From Roseateles_B sp041912595 (GTDB taxonomy: Bacteria > Pseudomonadota > Gammaproteobacteria > Burkholderiales > Burkholderiaceae_C): a stretch of DNA of 64,000 nucleotides. Positions within the stretch are counted from its first letter, which is position 1; every line of letters begins with the position of its first letter. The stretch spans positions 1 to 64,000 of the forward strand of contig JAYRMR010000018.1 in NCBI GenBank assembly GCA_041912595.1. Reading direction: 5' to 3'. Below are positions 28,891 through 37,566 of this stretch, in pieces. The notes below the pieces were generated by a model that searched no databases, was not told the DNA's origin, and saw only the letters and a program-made list of their open reading frames with translations. Made by a program: the position numbers and the translations under genes.

Positions 28891-28972
28891 GAGGCTTCTC
28901 CAGCGGAAAGATTTTGTAGTGCTTGCCAATGCCGCGGTCGCCGGGGCGGCCGCGCTCTTGCTTCAGCCGCCT

Positions 28973-29419
28973 TCAGCCACACGCGGCCCGGACGTGGTCC
29001 AGGGCGTGCATCAGGGCGTAGCGGTAACCCTGGGGACCCAGGCCGCAGATCACGCCCACCGCGAGTTCCGACACATAGCTGTGGTGACGGAAGGCCTCGC
29101 GCTTGTGGATATTGGACAGGTGGACCTCGACAAAGGGCAGGGCCACCGCCGCCAGGGCGTCCCGGATGGCCACGCTGGTGTGCGTGTAGGCCGCCGGATT
29201 GATGATGATGAAGCGTGTGCCGTCACGGCCAGCCGCCTGGATGCGATCGACCAGGGCACCTTCGTGGTTGCTCTGGAAGCTTTCGAGCGTGGCCCCGGCA
29301 TTGGCAGCGAATTGCTGCAGATCTGCATCGATCTGCGCCAAAGTCGTTGCGCCATACACCCCGGGCTCCCTGGTACCAAGGAGGTTGAGGTTAGGGCCAT
29401 GAATCACAAGAATCTGCAT
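28973..29419 (-). CDS. aroQ: 3-dehydroquinate dehydratase, type II
   Basis: Third step of the shikimate pathway, dehydrating 3-dehydroquinate. The 148-aa product has the type II signature at the N-terminus, ILVIHGPNLNLLGTREPGVYG, with Tyr in the lid loop. NPAAYTHTSVAIRDAL and EVHLSNIHKREAFRHHSY supply the substrate-binding residues and catalytic His. Typical size for the dodecameric enzyme. It leads the aroQ-accB-accC-prmA series. The 210 bp upstream are locally AT-richer than the surroundings and likely hold the promoter, though I cannot fix it. Confidence 0.97.
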   Translation of the reverse strand: MQILVIHGPNLNLLGTREPGVYGATTLAQIDADLQQFAANAGATLESFQSNHEGALVDRIQAAGRDGTRFIIINPAAYTHTSVAIRDALAAVALPFVEVHLSNIHKREAFRHHSYVSELAVGVICGLGPQGYRYALMHALDHVRAACG

Positions 29420-29629
29420 CAGCGACGTGCCGCGGCGGTTTAGAGCGTAGACACTAGAAGCGCGAAAGGCTGAACTTTAGCTTTTTTAGACCCAGATCCC
29501 GGCAGGTAGCCAAAAATAAATGGCTTGACCTTCCACGTTTCTTGAGCTTGCCCAAGAAAGCCCGGGATTCGGGTCTTGACGAGTGTCCAGCCCGGCGAGA
29601 GCGCGATTCTGACGCCAGCGGCGGCCGGA

Positions 29630-30208
29630 TCAGGCCCCGGTTTTCCCTGCCTCGGGGGCCGGCTGCCCGGCGGCCAGGGCGCGGGCGACGGCCTCGAGCT
29701 CGCCGGCCTGCAGGGCGCCCAGGCGGCGCCAGAAGACCTCACCGCGGGCATCGAAGACGACGCTGAAGGGCAGACCGCCCTGCGTGTTCCCGAGCTGGCG
29801 GCCGAGCTCCAGGCCCTGCACGCCGCCCAGCGCCATCGGGATCTGCAGGGGCAGCTTGGCAAGGAAGTCCTGGACGGCCTCCTTGCGGTCGATGGCCAGG
29901 GCCAGGCCTTGCCAGCCCGGCTGGGCGGCCAGGAACTGCTGGATCTCGGGCAGCTCGCGCACGCAGGGCGCGCACCAGGTGGCCCAGAAGTTCAGCAGCA
30001 GCGGCTGGCCCCGCAGCTGGCGGGCGGCGAGCTCGCTGCCGTCCAGGCGCTCGAAGCGCGCCATCCAGAAGGCGTCGGCCGCGGACGCCGGGCGCGGGGG
30101 CAGGGCGGGCATCGGGGCCTCGGCGGGCGAGCCGCGCCGGGCCAGCCAGGCGCCGAAGCCGGCGGCGGCCAGGCCGACGGTGCCGAACAGGGCGTGGCGG
30201 CGGTTCAT
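29630..30208 (-). CDS. TlpA-like thioredoxin-fold protein
   Basis: Periplasm-facing thiol:disulfide protein of the TlpA/ResA/DsbE type. The 192-aa product starts MNRRHALFGTVGLAAAG, a membrane anchor or signal sequence with a twin-Arg-like start. The thioredoxin fold contains NFWATWCAPCVRELPE, with active site CAPC, and a cis-Pro in GGLPFSVVFD. Reduction of apocytochrome c or general thiol maintenance is likely for the family; the substrate cannot be read here. Its start overlaps the preceding gene as ATGA, so they are translated together. The same TlpA-like gene often neighbours mpl and aroQ in betaproteobacteria; here mpl lies elsewhere. Confidence 0.9.
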   Translation of the reverse strand: MNRRHALFGTVGLAAAGFGAWLARRGSPAEAPMPALPPRPASAADAFWMARFERLDGSELAARQLRGQPLLLNFWATWCAPCVRELPEIQQFLAAQPGWQGLALAIDRKEAVQDFLAKLPLQIPMALGGVQGLELGRQLGNTQGGLPFSVVFDARGEVFWRRLGALQAGELEAVARALAAGQPAPEAGKTGA

Positions 30209-30828
30209 GGGGCGGCTCCTTCGCCGGTGTCGGGCGGGGTCTCCTCCAGCAGCCGGCGCAGGGCCGCGAGGTCCCCGCGCTCGGTGCGGCCACGGCTGTC
30301 GGGCTTGAGGGCGCCGCGCAGGTCGTCCTTGTCGAGGATGCTCAGCGCAATGGTCACCCATTCATTGAGCGGCCGGCAGCGGTCGGCCACGGTCAGCAGG
30401 TCCACCGGGCCGCGCGGGCCCTGGGTCTCGCCGACCTCGTAGTCCACCCCGGCGTTGATCAGCGCGATCTCGGCGGACTTGCTGTCGTCGCAGTAGAGCT
30501 GCAGGTGGATGTTGGACAGGCGGGTGGCCGTGCCACGCCAGACGGCGCCGCACAGGTGGGGGCGGAACTCCGCCAGCCGCTCCATCCAGACCGCCGCCTG
30601 CTCGCGCAGGGCGCGCAGCTCGGCGGGCTGGGTGTCGGCGCAGAAGAGCGCGAGGTAGTCCCGCACCTCGTCTTCCAGCTCCTCGTTGCTGGGGAGCGGC
30701 GCGTTGCGGGGCAGGCCCAGCTGCTTGTGGGCCCGGCGCTTGGCGGCGCCGTACTCGAGGCCTTCCTCCACGACCAGGCGGGCGGCGGTGGCGGCGATCT
30801 CGGCGGTGAGCGGGTGGTCGGAGGCCAT
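30205..30828 (-). CDS. Conserved protein of unknown function, 207 aa
   Basis: I recall similar proteins in Burkholderiales without a proven role. The product is soluble with no signal peptide. It has a helical N-terminal part (AARLVVEEGLEYGAAKRRAHKQLGLP, in two adjacent pieces) and a central segment GAVWRGTATRLSNIHLQL. That segment loosely recalls the G-S-x-x-G...D-x-D core of nucleotidyltransferases, but both acidic positions are replaced (N and H). This would make it a non-catalytic relative at best; that is inference. It overlaps the TlpA-like gene by 4 bp and follows mtgA by 44 bp, so it is in a wall/thiol gene run. Confidence 0.8.
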   Translation of the reverse strand: MASDHPLTAEIAATAARLVVEEGLEYGAAKRRAHKQLGLPRNAPLPSNEELEDEVRDYLALFCADTQPAELRALREQAAVWMERLAEFRPHLCGAVWRGTATRLSNIHLQLYCDDSKSAEIALINAGVDYEVGETQGPRGPVDLLTVADRCRPLNEWVTIALSILDKDDLRGALKPDSRGRTERGDLAALRRLLEETPPDTGEGAAP

Positions 30829-30872
30829 GGCGGGCGGTGTGGGAAGCGGTGTCGGAAGGCGGCGGATCGCGA

Positions 30873-31643
30873 TCAGGGCAGCGCGACGGCCCCCATGCGG
30901 GCCTCGATGGTCGACGCGCGGCCGACCACATAGGCCGAGCCGGGGCGTTTCTCGAAGCGCTTGGGCGCCGGCAGCATCACGGCCAGGCGCGCGGCCTGCC
31001 ACGGCGCGAGCTGGGCGGCATCGACGCGGAAATAGTGCCGTGCCGCGGCCTGGGCGCCGAAGACGCCCTCGCCCCACTCGACGTGGTTCAGGTAGATCTC
31101 AAGGATGCGCTGCTTGGACAGGAGCGCCTCCAGCATGAAGGTCAGCACGAATTCCTGGCCCTTGCGCAGCAGGTGGCGCTCGCCGCTGAGGAACAGGTTC
31201 TTGGCCAGCTGCTGGGTGATGGTCGAGCCCCCGACGATCTTGGCCTGGGGCTTGGGCGTCGTGGGGCGGTCACCGTCGCGGGCGGGCGCGCGCGAGGCCG
31301 CCTTGGCGCGCTTGTCGGCCTTGGCCTGCTCGCGTTGGTTCTTCTCCCAGGCCTTCTCGAGGGCGTCCCATTCCACGCCGCCATGCTCGGAGAAGCCGGC
31401 GTCCTCGCTGGCGATCACGGCCCGCTTGAGGGAGGCCGACAGCCGGGCGTCCGGCACCCAGTCCTGGCTCCAGGCCACCTCGTGCTTCTCGGTGGCGAGG
31501 CGCCAGATCTCGGAGCGCTGGAAGGTGGTCGACTGCGGGTCCAGCACGTTCATCAGCGCGATGCGTGCCAGGAAGTACAGCTGCAGCGCCAGCAGGCCGA
31601 GGGCGAGCAGGGCGATCAGGCGCAGGGGCAGCTGGCGCAGCAC
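30873..31643 (-). CDS. mtgA: Monofunctional peptidoglycan glycosyltransferase
   Basis: Polymerises lipid II into glycan strands at the inner membrane. The 256-aa GT51 protein has one N-terminal transmembrane helix (LIALLALGLLALQLYFL). Its motifs are ASEDAGFSEHGGVEW (catalytic Glu), GGSTITQQLAKNLFL, and EIYLNHVEWGEGVFGAQAAA. Between motifs 1 and 2 there is a Lys/Arg/Ala/Pro-rich stretch of about 40 residues, longer than I expect for the family (see findings). It starts 3 bp after the aroE stop. Confidence 0.96.
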   Translation of the reverse strand: MLRQLPLRLIALLALGLLALQLYFLARIALMNVLDPQSTTFQRSEIWRLATEKHEVAWSQDWVPDARLSASLKRAVIASEDAGFSEHGGVEWDALEKAWEKNQREQAKADKRAKAASRAPARDGDRPTTPKPQAKIVGGSTITQQLAKNLFLSGERHLLRKGQEFVLTFMLEALLSKQRILEIYLNHVEWGEGVFGAQAAARHYFRVDAAQLAPWQAARLAVMLPAPKRFEKRPGSAYVVGRASTIEARMGAVALP

Positions 31644-31646
31644 GGC

Positions 31647-32489
31647 TCAGTCCTTGTGCTGCAGGCGCTGGCGCAGGCCGGCCAGCACCGGGGCGGTATC
31701 CGGCCGCACGCCGCGCCAGAGCTGGAAGGCCTCGGCGGCCTGCTCGACCAGCATCCCGAGGCCGTCCCGCGAGCGGGCGCCCTGGGCCTCGACCCAGTCC
31801 AGGAAGCCCTGGGCGGCCGGGCCGTACATCATGTCGATGCCCAGGCCGCCGGGGCGCAAGACCTGGCCCCGCACGGGCACGCCGGCGCCCGAGAGACTGG
31901 CGCTGGTGCCGTTGACCAGCACGTCGAAGCGCGCCTCGGGCAGGTCATTGAGCGTGCTGGCCTGCAGGCGCACGCCGTGCTCCTGCGCCCAGCGCGCGTG
32001 GCTGCCGACCAGGGCGACGGCCTTGTCGAGGCCGCGGTTGGCCAGCGTCAGCTCCGCGGGGCGGGCGGCGATGAGGCTGCCCATCACGCCGGCGGAGGCG
32101 CCACCGGCCCCCAGCAGCAGCACGCGCAGGCCGAGCAGCGGCTGGCCGGCGTTGGACTGGATGTCCCGCACGAGGCCGAGGCCGTCGGTGTTGTCGCCCC
32201 ACCAGCCGTGCTCGTCGAAGCGCAGGGTGTTGACGGCCCCGGCGAGCTCGGCGCGCGGGCTGCGGCGCCGGGCGGCCGCGAAGGCCTCGAACTTGAAGGG
32301 CACCGTGACGTTGCAGCCCTTGGCGCCCTCGGCGGCGAAGGCCTGCACCGTGGGCAGGAAGGCGTCGAGCGGGCACAACAGGCGCTCGTAGACCACGTCC
32401 TGGCCCGTCTGCGCCGCGAACTGCGCATGGATCGCCGGCGACTGGCTGTGGGCCACGGGGTTGCCGGCGACGGCGTAGCGGTCCGGCAT
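31647..32489 (-). CDS. aroE: Shikimate 5-dehydrogenase
   Basis: NADP-dependent reduction of 3-dehydroshikimate. The 280-aa product shows YAVAGNPVAHSQSPAIH at the start, the catalytic-Lys motif NVTVPFK, GDNTDG, and the NADP loop LLLGAGGASAGVM. The ATG overlaps the preceding TonB-like stop (TGATG), so I take it over a GTG one codon upstream. With aroQ it supplies two shikimate steps in the same gene run. Confidence 0.97.
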   Translation of the reverse strand: MPDRYAVAGNPVAHSQSPAIHAQFAAQTGQDVVYERLLCPLDAFLPTVQAFAAEGAKGCNVTVPFKFEAFAAARRRSPRAELAGAVNTLRFDEHGWWGDNTDGLGLVRDIQSNAGQPLLGLRVLLLGAGGASAGVMGSLIAARPAELTLANRGLDKAVALVGSHARWAQEHGVRLQASTLNDLPEARFDVLVNGTSASLSGAGVPVRGQVLRPGGLGIDMMYGPAAQGFLDWVEAQGARSRDGLGMLVEQAAEAFQLWRGVRPDTAPVLAGLRQRLQHKD

Positions 32490-33349
32490 CACAGCTGCTC
32501 CGTCACGGTCGCCTCGAGCCCATCCTCGCGGGTGAACTTGAAGCGCGTGGTGATGACCAGCACCTCGGCGCCGCGGCGCATCTCGGTGTTGAAGTCGCCG
32601 AAGGGCTGGCAGGCGCGCACGATGGCGATGGCGCGCTTGTCGAGCTGGTTGTTGCCCGAGCTCTGGATGATCTCGGTGTCCACGAGGCGGCCCTTGAAGT
32701 CCACGTGGATGTTCATGATCAGCTCGCCGTAGAGCTTGCGGCCGCGATAGGTGGGGAAGTCGCGGGTGCCGCGCTCCTCGATGCGGCGACGCAGGGTGTC
32801 GTAGTACTGGGCATAGACGACCTCGCGCGTGGCCGGGCTCACGTAGCGCTTGCGGGGGCGGGCGTTCTCGTCGTTGACGCGCTTCTCGATCTCGGCCAGC
32901 AGCTGCACCAGCTGGCGGCGCTTCTCGGCCTGCTCGCGGGCCTCGGGCGAGCTGCGCTCGCGCTTGGGGTCGGGCGGCGGCAGCAGCGCCAGCTCGCGGC
33001 GCACCTGGGCGAGCAGCTGCTGCTGCACCTCCTGGAGCTTGGCGATCTGGTTGCGCTGCGTCTCAGTGCTGTCGCCCAGCTCCATGCGGGGCGAGGGCGC
33101 CAGCGGCGAGGTGGCGCGCTTCTGCCTGGCCGACTCGCCACCGCCCGCCAGGTTCGCCTGCGCCAGGGCCTTGGCCTCGGCGGGGGCGTCCTTGCTGCGG
33201 GCGTTGACCAGCACCACCTCCAGCGGCGTGTCCTGGAACAGGCGCTGGAAGCGCTCCGGATCGGCGATCCGCAGGGCCAGCAGCACCAGGTGCAGGCCCA
33301 GCGAGACGATCAGGGCGAGGTGGAGCGGCTGGATCTTGCGCGGCTGCAT
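32489..33349 (-). CDS. TonB-like energy-transducer protein
   Basis: A 286-aa protein with one N-terminal transmembrane helix (LALIVSLGLHLVLLALRI, containing the SxxxH pattern of TonB/TolA anchors). A charged helical middle follows (QNQIAKLQEVQQQLLAQVRRE-like, heptad pattern), then a TonB C-terminal domain from GELIMNIHVDFKGRLVDTEI to the end. It probably couples the inner-membrane proton motive force to an outer-membrane partner, or acts in envelope maintenance like TolA. It lacks the long Pro-Lys spacer of classical TonB, and no exbB/exbD is nearby. Conserved between the RNB nuclease gene and aroE in betaproteobacteria. Confidence 0.85.
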   Translation of the reverse strand: MQPRKIQPLHLALIVSLGLHLVLLALRIADPERFQRLFQDTPLEVVLVNARSKDAPAEAKALAQANLAGGGESARQKRATSPLAPSPRMELGDSTETQRNQIAKLQEVQQQLLAQVRRELALLPPPDPKRERSSPEAREQAEKRRQLVQLLAEIEKRVNDENARPRKRYVSPATREVVYAQYYDTLRRRIEERGTRDFPTYRGRKLYGELIMNIHVDFKGRLVDTEIIQSSGNNQLDKRAIAIVRACQPFGDFNTEMRRGAEVLVITTRFKFTREDGLEATVTEQL

Positions 33350-33371
33350 GGCGGTCGGGCGGGGCGGGCGC

Positions 33372-35414
33372 TCAGGCGGCCGGGGCCGCGGGGGCGGCGT
33401 CCGAGGCGCCTTCCGCGTCGTTCAGATCGATGGCCAGCGTGAGCGGGCCGCTGCCGGCGGCGTCCTCGTCCTCGTCCGAGGCGGGCTCGTCGTCCGGCGC
33501 CTGCGCCTCATCCAGGCGCTCGATCAGCGAGGCGTGGACGTCCAGCGTCATCTCGTCGATGCCGGTGATGCGCACCCGCACGTGGCTGCCGCGCGCCAGG
33601 CCTTCGCAGCCCAGGGCCTTGAAGACGAGGGGCAGGGTGTCCGCACGCACGAGGCCGTCCTTCATGACGGAGGCCGTGAGCTCGTGGATGGCGTTCTGCT
33701 GCAGGTAGCGCAGCGTCCAATAGCGCTCGATGCCTGACTGGAAGCCGTTGTAGGCCGAGTAGGCGGCGTCGAAGCCCGAGATGATGGAGAAGAGCTGCGC
33801 GTCCTTGGGCTTGAACGGCGCCACGAGCGCGGCCGTGCGGCCGTGGCGGGCGCAGGCGATGATCTGCCACTGGTTGACGAGGTCGGTGTAGCGGCGCAGC
33901 GGCGAGGTGGCCCAGGTGTACTGCGCCACGCCCATGCCGGCGTGCGGCAGCGCCTTCGTGCCCATGCGCACCTTGACGCCCGGCGCCAGGCTGGCCTGGC
34001 TGCGGTAGATGCCGGGCAGGCCCAGCTCGTTGAGCCAGCCGCCCCAGCTGCTGTTGGCGAGGATCATGGCCTCGGCCACGATCAGGTCCAGCGGGGCGCC
34101 GCGCTGGCGCGTGCCGATGCTGACGGTCTCGTGGCCCTCGGGCTCGCGCTCGCCGTTGCTGTCCAGGCGGAAGGTGTAGTCGGGGCGGTTGAAGGTCTCG
34201 GGCTTGCCGCGCACGATCTCGCGCTGGGCCTTCAGGTGCTTCGCGAGGCGGAAGCAGAAGCGCAGCTCGGTGCCGAAGGCGTAGTCGGCCGGCGCCTCGC
34301 CGGTCAGCGAGGCCTCGGTGACCGTGCTGTCCAGCTTGTCATGGCGCAGGTTGGCGGCGATGGGCACGCGCTCGAGCCTGGTCTCGCGGCTGCGGATCTC
34401 CAGCGTGGCCTCGTCCATCGTCACGTACAGCGACACGGCGGGGCACTCGCGCCCCTCGGCCAGCGTGTAGTGCTGCACCACCTCGTCCGGCAGCATGGTC
34501 AGCTTCCAGCCGGGCATGTAGACGGTGGAGAGCCGCTCGCGGGCGACCTTGTCCACAGGCGAGTCCGGCTGGATGGCCAGGCCCGGCGCCGCGATGTGCA
34601 CGCCGAAGACGATGGTGCCGGTGCCCAGGCCCTGCACGGAGAGGGCGTCGTCGATTTCCGTGGTGGCGGAGTCGTCGATCGAGAAGGCCTGCACCGGGGC
34701 CACGGGCAGCTCGTCGGTGATCTGCGGCGCCGTGAGCGCGGGGAAGCCCGTGCCCTTGGGGAAGTTCTCGAACAGGAAGCGCTTCCAGTGGAACTGGTAG
34801 GGGCTGCTGATCGCGCCGGCGCCCTTGAGCAGGTCCAGCGGCGCCTGCTGCGAGCGCCTGGCGGCCTCGACCACGGCCTTGTACTCGGGGCCGTTCTTGT
34901 CGGGCTTGAAGAGAATCTTGTAGATCTGCTCGCGGATGCCGGCCGGGCACTCGCCCGCGATCAGCTCGCCCGTCCAGGCCTCGATCTGCAGCGCCTGCTG
35001 GCGCTTGCGCTCGATGCCCAGCAGCGCGGCCTTGACCTGCTCCTCGGGCGCCTTCTTGAACAGGCCCTTGCCCATGCGGCGGAAATAGTGCGGCGCCTCG
35101 TACAGGCGGAAGAGCGCGGCGGCCTGCTGCTCGACGCCGGCCTTGGCATCGAAATAGTCGCGCGCCAGGTCGGCGAAGCCGAACTCGCCGTCGGTGGCGA
35201 ATTCCCAGGCGAGGTCGAGGTCGATCTCCTGCGCCAGCGTCTGGCCCTGGGCCATCAGCTCCGCCGGGGAGGGCTTGTCGAACTTGAGCAGCACATTGGC
35301 CGCCTTCACTTTGACGCGCTTGCCCGAATCCAGCTCGATCTGCATCGAACTTTCCGCTTCGGACATCACACGGCCGGCGAGGAATTTTCCGGCGTCATCG
35401 AACAGGGCAAACAT
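33372..35414 (-). CDS. RNB-domain exoribonuclease (RNase II/R family)
   Basis: 3'-to-5' exoribonuclease family protein. The 680-aa product starts MFALFDDAGKFLAGRV; the frame extends 59 codons upstream without support. The catalytic RNB core shows FSIDDSATTEIDDALSV, the four-aspartate magnesium site, then GVHIAAPGLAI and YTWATSPLRRYTDLVNQWQ. An S1-like end follows (GSHVRVRITGIDEMTLDVHA), then an acidic tail. N-terminal cold-shock domains are weak or absent compared with RNase R, so I do not choose between rnb and rnr. It leads the RNB-tonB-aroE-mtgA run with 22 bp to the TonB-like gene. Confidence 0.93.
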   Translation of the reverse strand: MFALFDDAGKFLAGRVMSEAESSMQIELDSGKRVKVKAANVLLKFDKPSPAELMAQGQTLAQEIDLDLAWEFATDGEFGFADLARDYFDAKAGVEQQAAALFRLYEAPHYFRRMGKGLFKKAPEEQVKAALLGIERKRQQALQIEAWTGELIAGECPAGIREQIYKILFKPDKNGPEYKAVVEAARRSQQAPLDLLKGAGAISSPYQFHWKRFLFENFPKGTGFPALTAPQITDELPVAPVQAFSIDDSATTEIDDALSVQGLGTGTIVFGVHIAAPGLAIQPDSPVDKVARERLSTVYMPGWKLTMLPDEVVQHYTLAEGRECPAVSLYVTMDEATLEIRSRETRLERVPIAANLRHDKLDSTVTEASLTGEAPADYAFGTELRFCFRLAKHLKAQREIVRGKPETFNRPDYTFRLDSNGEREPEGHETVSIGTRQRGAPLDLIVAEAMILANSSWGGWLNELGLPGIYRSQASLAPGVKVRMGTKALPHAGMGVAQYTWATSPLRRYTDLVNQWQIIACARHGRTAALVAPFKPKDAQLFSIISGFDAAYSAYNGFQSGIERYWTLRYLQQNAIHELTASVMKDGLVRADTLPLVFKALGCEGLARGSHVRVRITGIDEMTLDVHASLIERLDEAQAPDDEPASDEDEDAAGSGPLTLAIDLNDAEGASDAAPAAPAA

Positions 35415-35624
35415 AGGGTGCGCATTGTCGCCGAAGTACGGCGGCCCCGAGCCGGGCCGGCCAGGGTGAGGCGGCCCGCAGGGAAATCCCGCGCGCCCGC
35501 TCGATCCGCCGCCCGCCGGGGGAGGGCGTGCCGGGGCGGTGGAGGCCCCGAGCAAAGGGTTACGCTTGTTGCAGCTGCCAGCGGCTGTCAAACGACAGTG
35601 ACAGCTCGGCCGGCCCTGCGGTCC

Positions 35625-36182
35625 TCAGCGATCCGGGCGCCCCAGCATGCGCAGCAGGGTGCGATCGCGGTCCACGAGGTGGTGCTTCAGGGCCGCCAGC
35701 ACGTGGACGGCCACCAGCGCCAGCAGCAGGTAGCCGCCCCAGTGGTGCGCCTGCTGGCCCAGCTCGGCCAGGCCGGCGTGGTAGGGCAGGACCTCGCCGG
35801 GCCGGGACGGGTCGTCCTGGTGCGGCACCAGGGTCAGGCCGAAGACGCCGAAGCCATGGCCGCTGGCGCCCGAGAACAGCATGCCGCTCAGCGGCATCAG
35901 CAGGGTGAGACCGAGCAGAACGCCATGGGCCCAGCGCGCCGCGCGGTGCAGGGCCGGCGACGTGGGTTGCACCGGCGCCGGCAGGCCCAGACGCAGGCGC
36001 TGGACCACGCGGACCGCGATGACCAGCAGGGCGAGCACGCCCAGCGACTTGTGCCAGGGGTAGAGGGCCCAGGTCTCGGTGCGGCTCATGTAGAGCCCCG
36101 CGCCGGCCAGTCCCAGCATCAGGGCGGCCACGAGCCAGTGCAGCCGGCGGCTGGAGGGGGGAAGCGTGTCGCGGTCGGGCAT
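35625..36182 (-). CDS. Cytochrome b561 family protein
   Basis: Four-helix inner-membrane di-heme b protein. The 185-aa product starts MPDRDTLPPSSRRLHWLVAAL. Histidines in helix 1 (RLHW), the WHKSLGVLALL segment, ARWAHGVLL and the last helix (QAHHWGGYLLLALVAVHVLAALKHH) are placed as in YodB/CybB. Likely quinol or superoxide-linked electron transfer, but the partner is unknown. Well separated from its neighbours (109 and 210 bp). Confidence 0.92.
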   Translation of the reverse strand: MPDRDTLPPSSRRLHWLVAALMLGLAGAGLYMSRTETWALYPWHKSLGVLALLVIAVRVVQRLRLGLPAPVQPTSPALHRAARWAHGVLLGLTLLMPLSGMLFSGASGHGFGVFGLTLVPHQDDPSRPGEVLPYHAGLAELGQQAHHWGGYLLLALVAVHVLAALKHHLVDRDRTLLRMLGRPDR

Positions 36183-36291
36183 GGGGCGAATCTTGGAAGG
36201 CGGGTGGGCGAGTCTAGCGAGGCCCGGCCCGGGGCGGCCCACGGCCTGTCCACGCTTGTGCGGCCCTTGCACAGTGGGCGGGCGCGGTCTG

Positions 36292-36807
36292 TCAGCGACG
36301 GATGTGCGCCAGCCGCGCGGCTTCCGCCGCCTCGAGCCCGTGCTCGCTGAAGACCTGAACGCCGTGATGCCGCAGCAGGGCGGCGGTCAGGCCCTCGCCG
36401 GGCCGCTTGACGCCGTCGAAATGGCCGGAGGCGATGCGCTGGCTGCCGCAGGAGGGGCTGCCTTCCTTCAGCACGGCGATCCGCAGGCCGTGGCGCCGCA
36501 CCAGGGCCAGGGCGGCCTCGGCGCCGGCGCGGAAGGCGGCCGTCGGGTCACCGCCCTGGGCGTCGCGAAGGCGGGCCTGGCCCAGCCAGACCTGCCAGCC
36601 CTGGGCGCCGGCCTCGATCTCCGCGGGCGGGCGCGGCACCGGCAGGCCGCCGGCCAGCTCGGGGCACAGCGGCACGATCAGGCCGGCCGCCTGCCAGCGG
36701 TCCAGCAGCGCGGAGCGCAGGTCCTGCGCCCGGCCGTCGTAGCGCACCGGCGCCCCCAGCAGGCAGGCGCTGACGAGGATCTGCGGGCCGCCGTCGCGGT
36801 CAGCCAT
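36292..36807 (-). CDS. DUF523 family protein
   Basis: A 171-aa cytoplasmic protein of the YbbK/DUF523 family. The conserved cysteines are in ILVSACLLGAPVRYDG, PLCPELAGGLPVPRPPAEI and KEGSPSCGS, which suggests metal or cluster binding; the biochemical role is not known. It follows the SDR gene by 6 bp on the same strand, so the two are probably co-transcribed. Confidence 0.92.
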   Translation of the reverse strand: MADRDGGPQILVSACLLGAPVRYDGRAQDLRSALLDRWQAAGLIVPLCPELAGGLPVPRPPAEIEAGAQGWQVWLGQARLRDAQGGDPTAAFRAGAEAALALVRRHGLRIAVLKEGSPSCGSQRIASGHFDGVKRPGEGLTAALLRHHGVQVFSEHGLEAAEAARLAHIRR

Positions 36808-36813
36808 GCCGCC

Positions 36814-37566
36814 TCAGACCGTCAGCCCGCCGGAGACTTCCAGCACGGCGCCATTCACGTAGCTCGCCTCGTCGCTGGCCAGGAAGGCGTAGACATTGGC
36901 GACCTCCGCCGGGCTGCCGAGGCGGCGCAGCGGCACTTCCTCCTGCATCTGGCCGAGGACCTTGTCGGGGATGGTGGCGAGGATGGGCGTCTCGATGAAG
37001 CCCGGCGCCACGGCGTTCACGCGCACGCCCTTGGGACCGAGTTCGCGGCTCCAGGTCTTGGTGAAGCCGATCACGCCGAACTTGGCGGCGGCGTAGTTGG
37101 TCTGGCCGAAGTTGCCGTAGATGCCCACGACCGAGGAGGCGTTGAGGATCACCCCGCGGCCCTGCGCGACCATGGTGTCGACCACGGCCTGCGCGCAGTG
37201 GAAGACGCCGCGCAGGTTGACGTCGATGACGGCGTCGAACTGTTCGAGGCTCATCTTCTGCAGGCGGGCGTCCTGCGTGATGCCGGCGTTGTTGACCAGC
37301 ACGTCGATGCGCCCGAAGCGCGCCTTCACGGCGGCGGCCATGGCGTCCACCTGGGCGCGGTCCGTCACGGAGAAGGCGAAGCCCAGCGCCTCGGCGCCGG
37401 CGGCCCGGCACTGCGCCACGGCCGCGTCGACGGCCTCCTGGCGCAGGTCGCACACGACGACGATGGCGCCTTCCTGCGCGAACTTGAGGGCGGTGGCCAG
37501 GCCGATGCCCTGGGCGGCGCCCGTGATGATGGAAACCTGGCCTTCGAGGCGGCGTGCGCGGTTCAT
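36814..37566 (-). CDS. Short-chain dehydrogenase/reductase, FabG-like
   Basis: NAD(P)-dependent reductase, most like 3-oxoacyl-ACP or acetoacetyl-CoA reductases. The 250-aa product has the dinucleotide loop TGAAQGIG, the NNAG motif, and the Ser-Tyr-Lys triad in NASSVVGIYG and TNYAAAKFG. It ends VLEVSGGLTV like FabG. Not in a fatty-acid cluster, so whether it serves fatty acid, polyhydroxyalkanoate or other metabolism is open. Its start overlaps the esterase gene stop (ATGA). Confidence 0.92.
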   Translation of the reverse strand: MNRARRLEGQVSIITGAAQGIGLATALKFAQEGAIVVVCDLRQEAVDAAVAQCRAAGAEALGFAFSVTDRAQVDAMAAAVKARFGRIDVLVNNAGITQDARLQKMSLEQFDAVIDVNLRGVFHCAQAVVDTMVAQGRGVILNASSVVGIYGNFGQTNYAAAKFGVIGFTKTWSRELGPKGVRVNAVAPGFIETPILATIPDKVLGQMQEEVPLRRLGSPAEVANVYAFLASDEASYVNGAVLEVSGGLTV

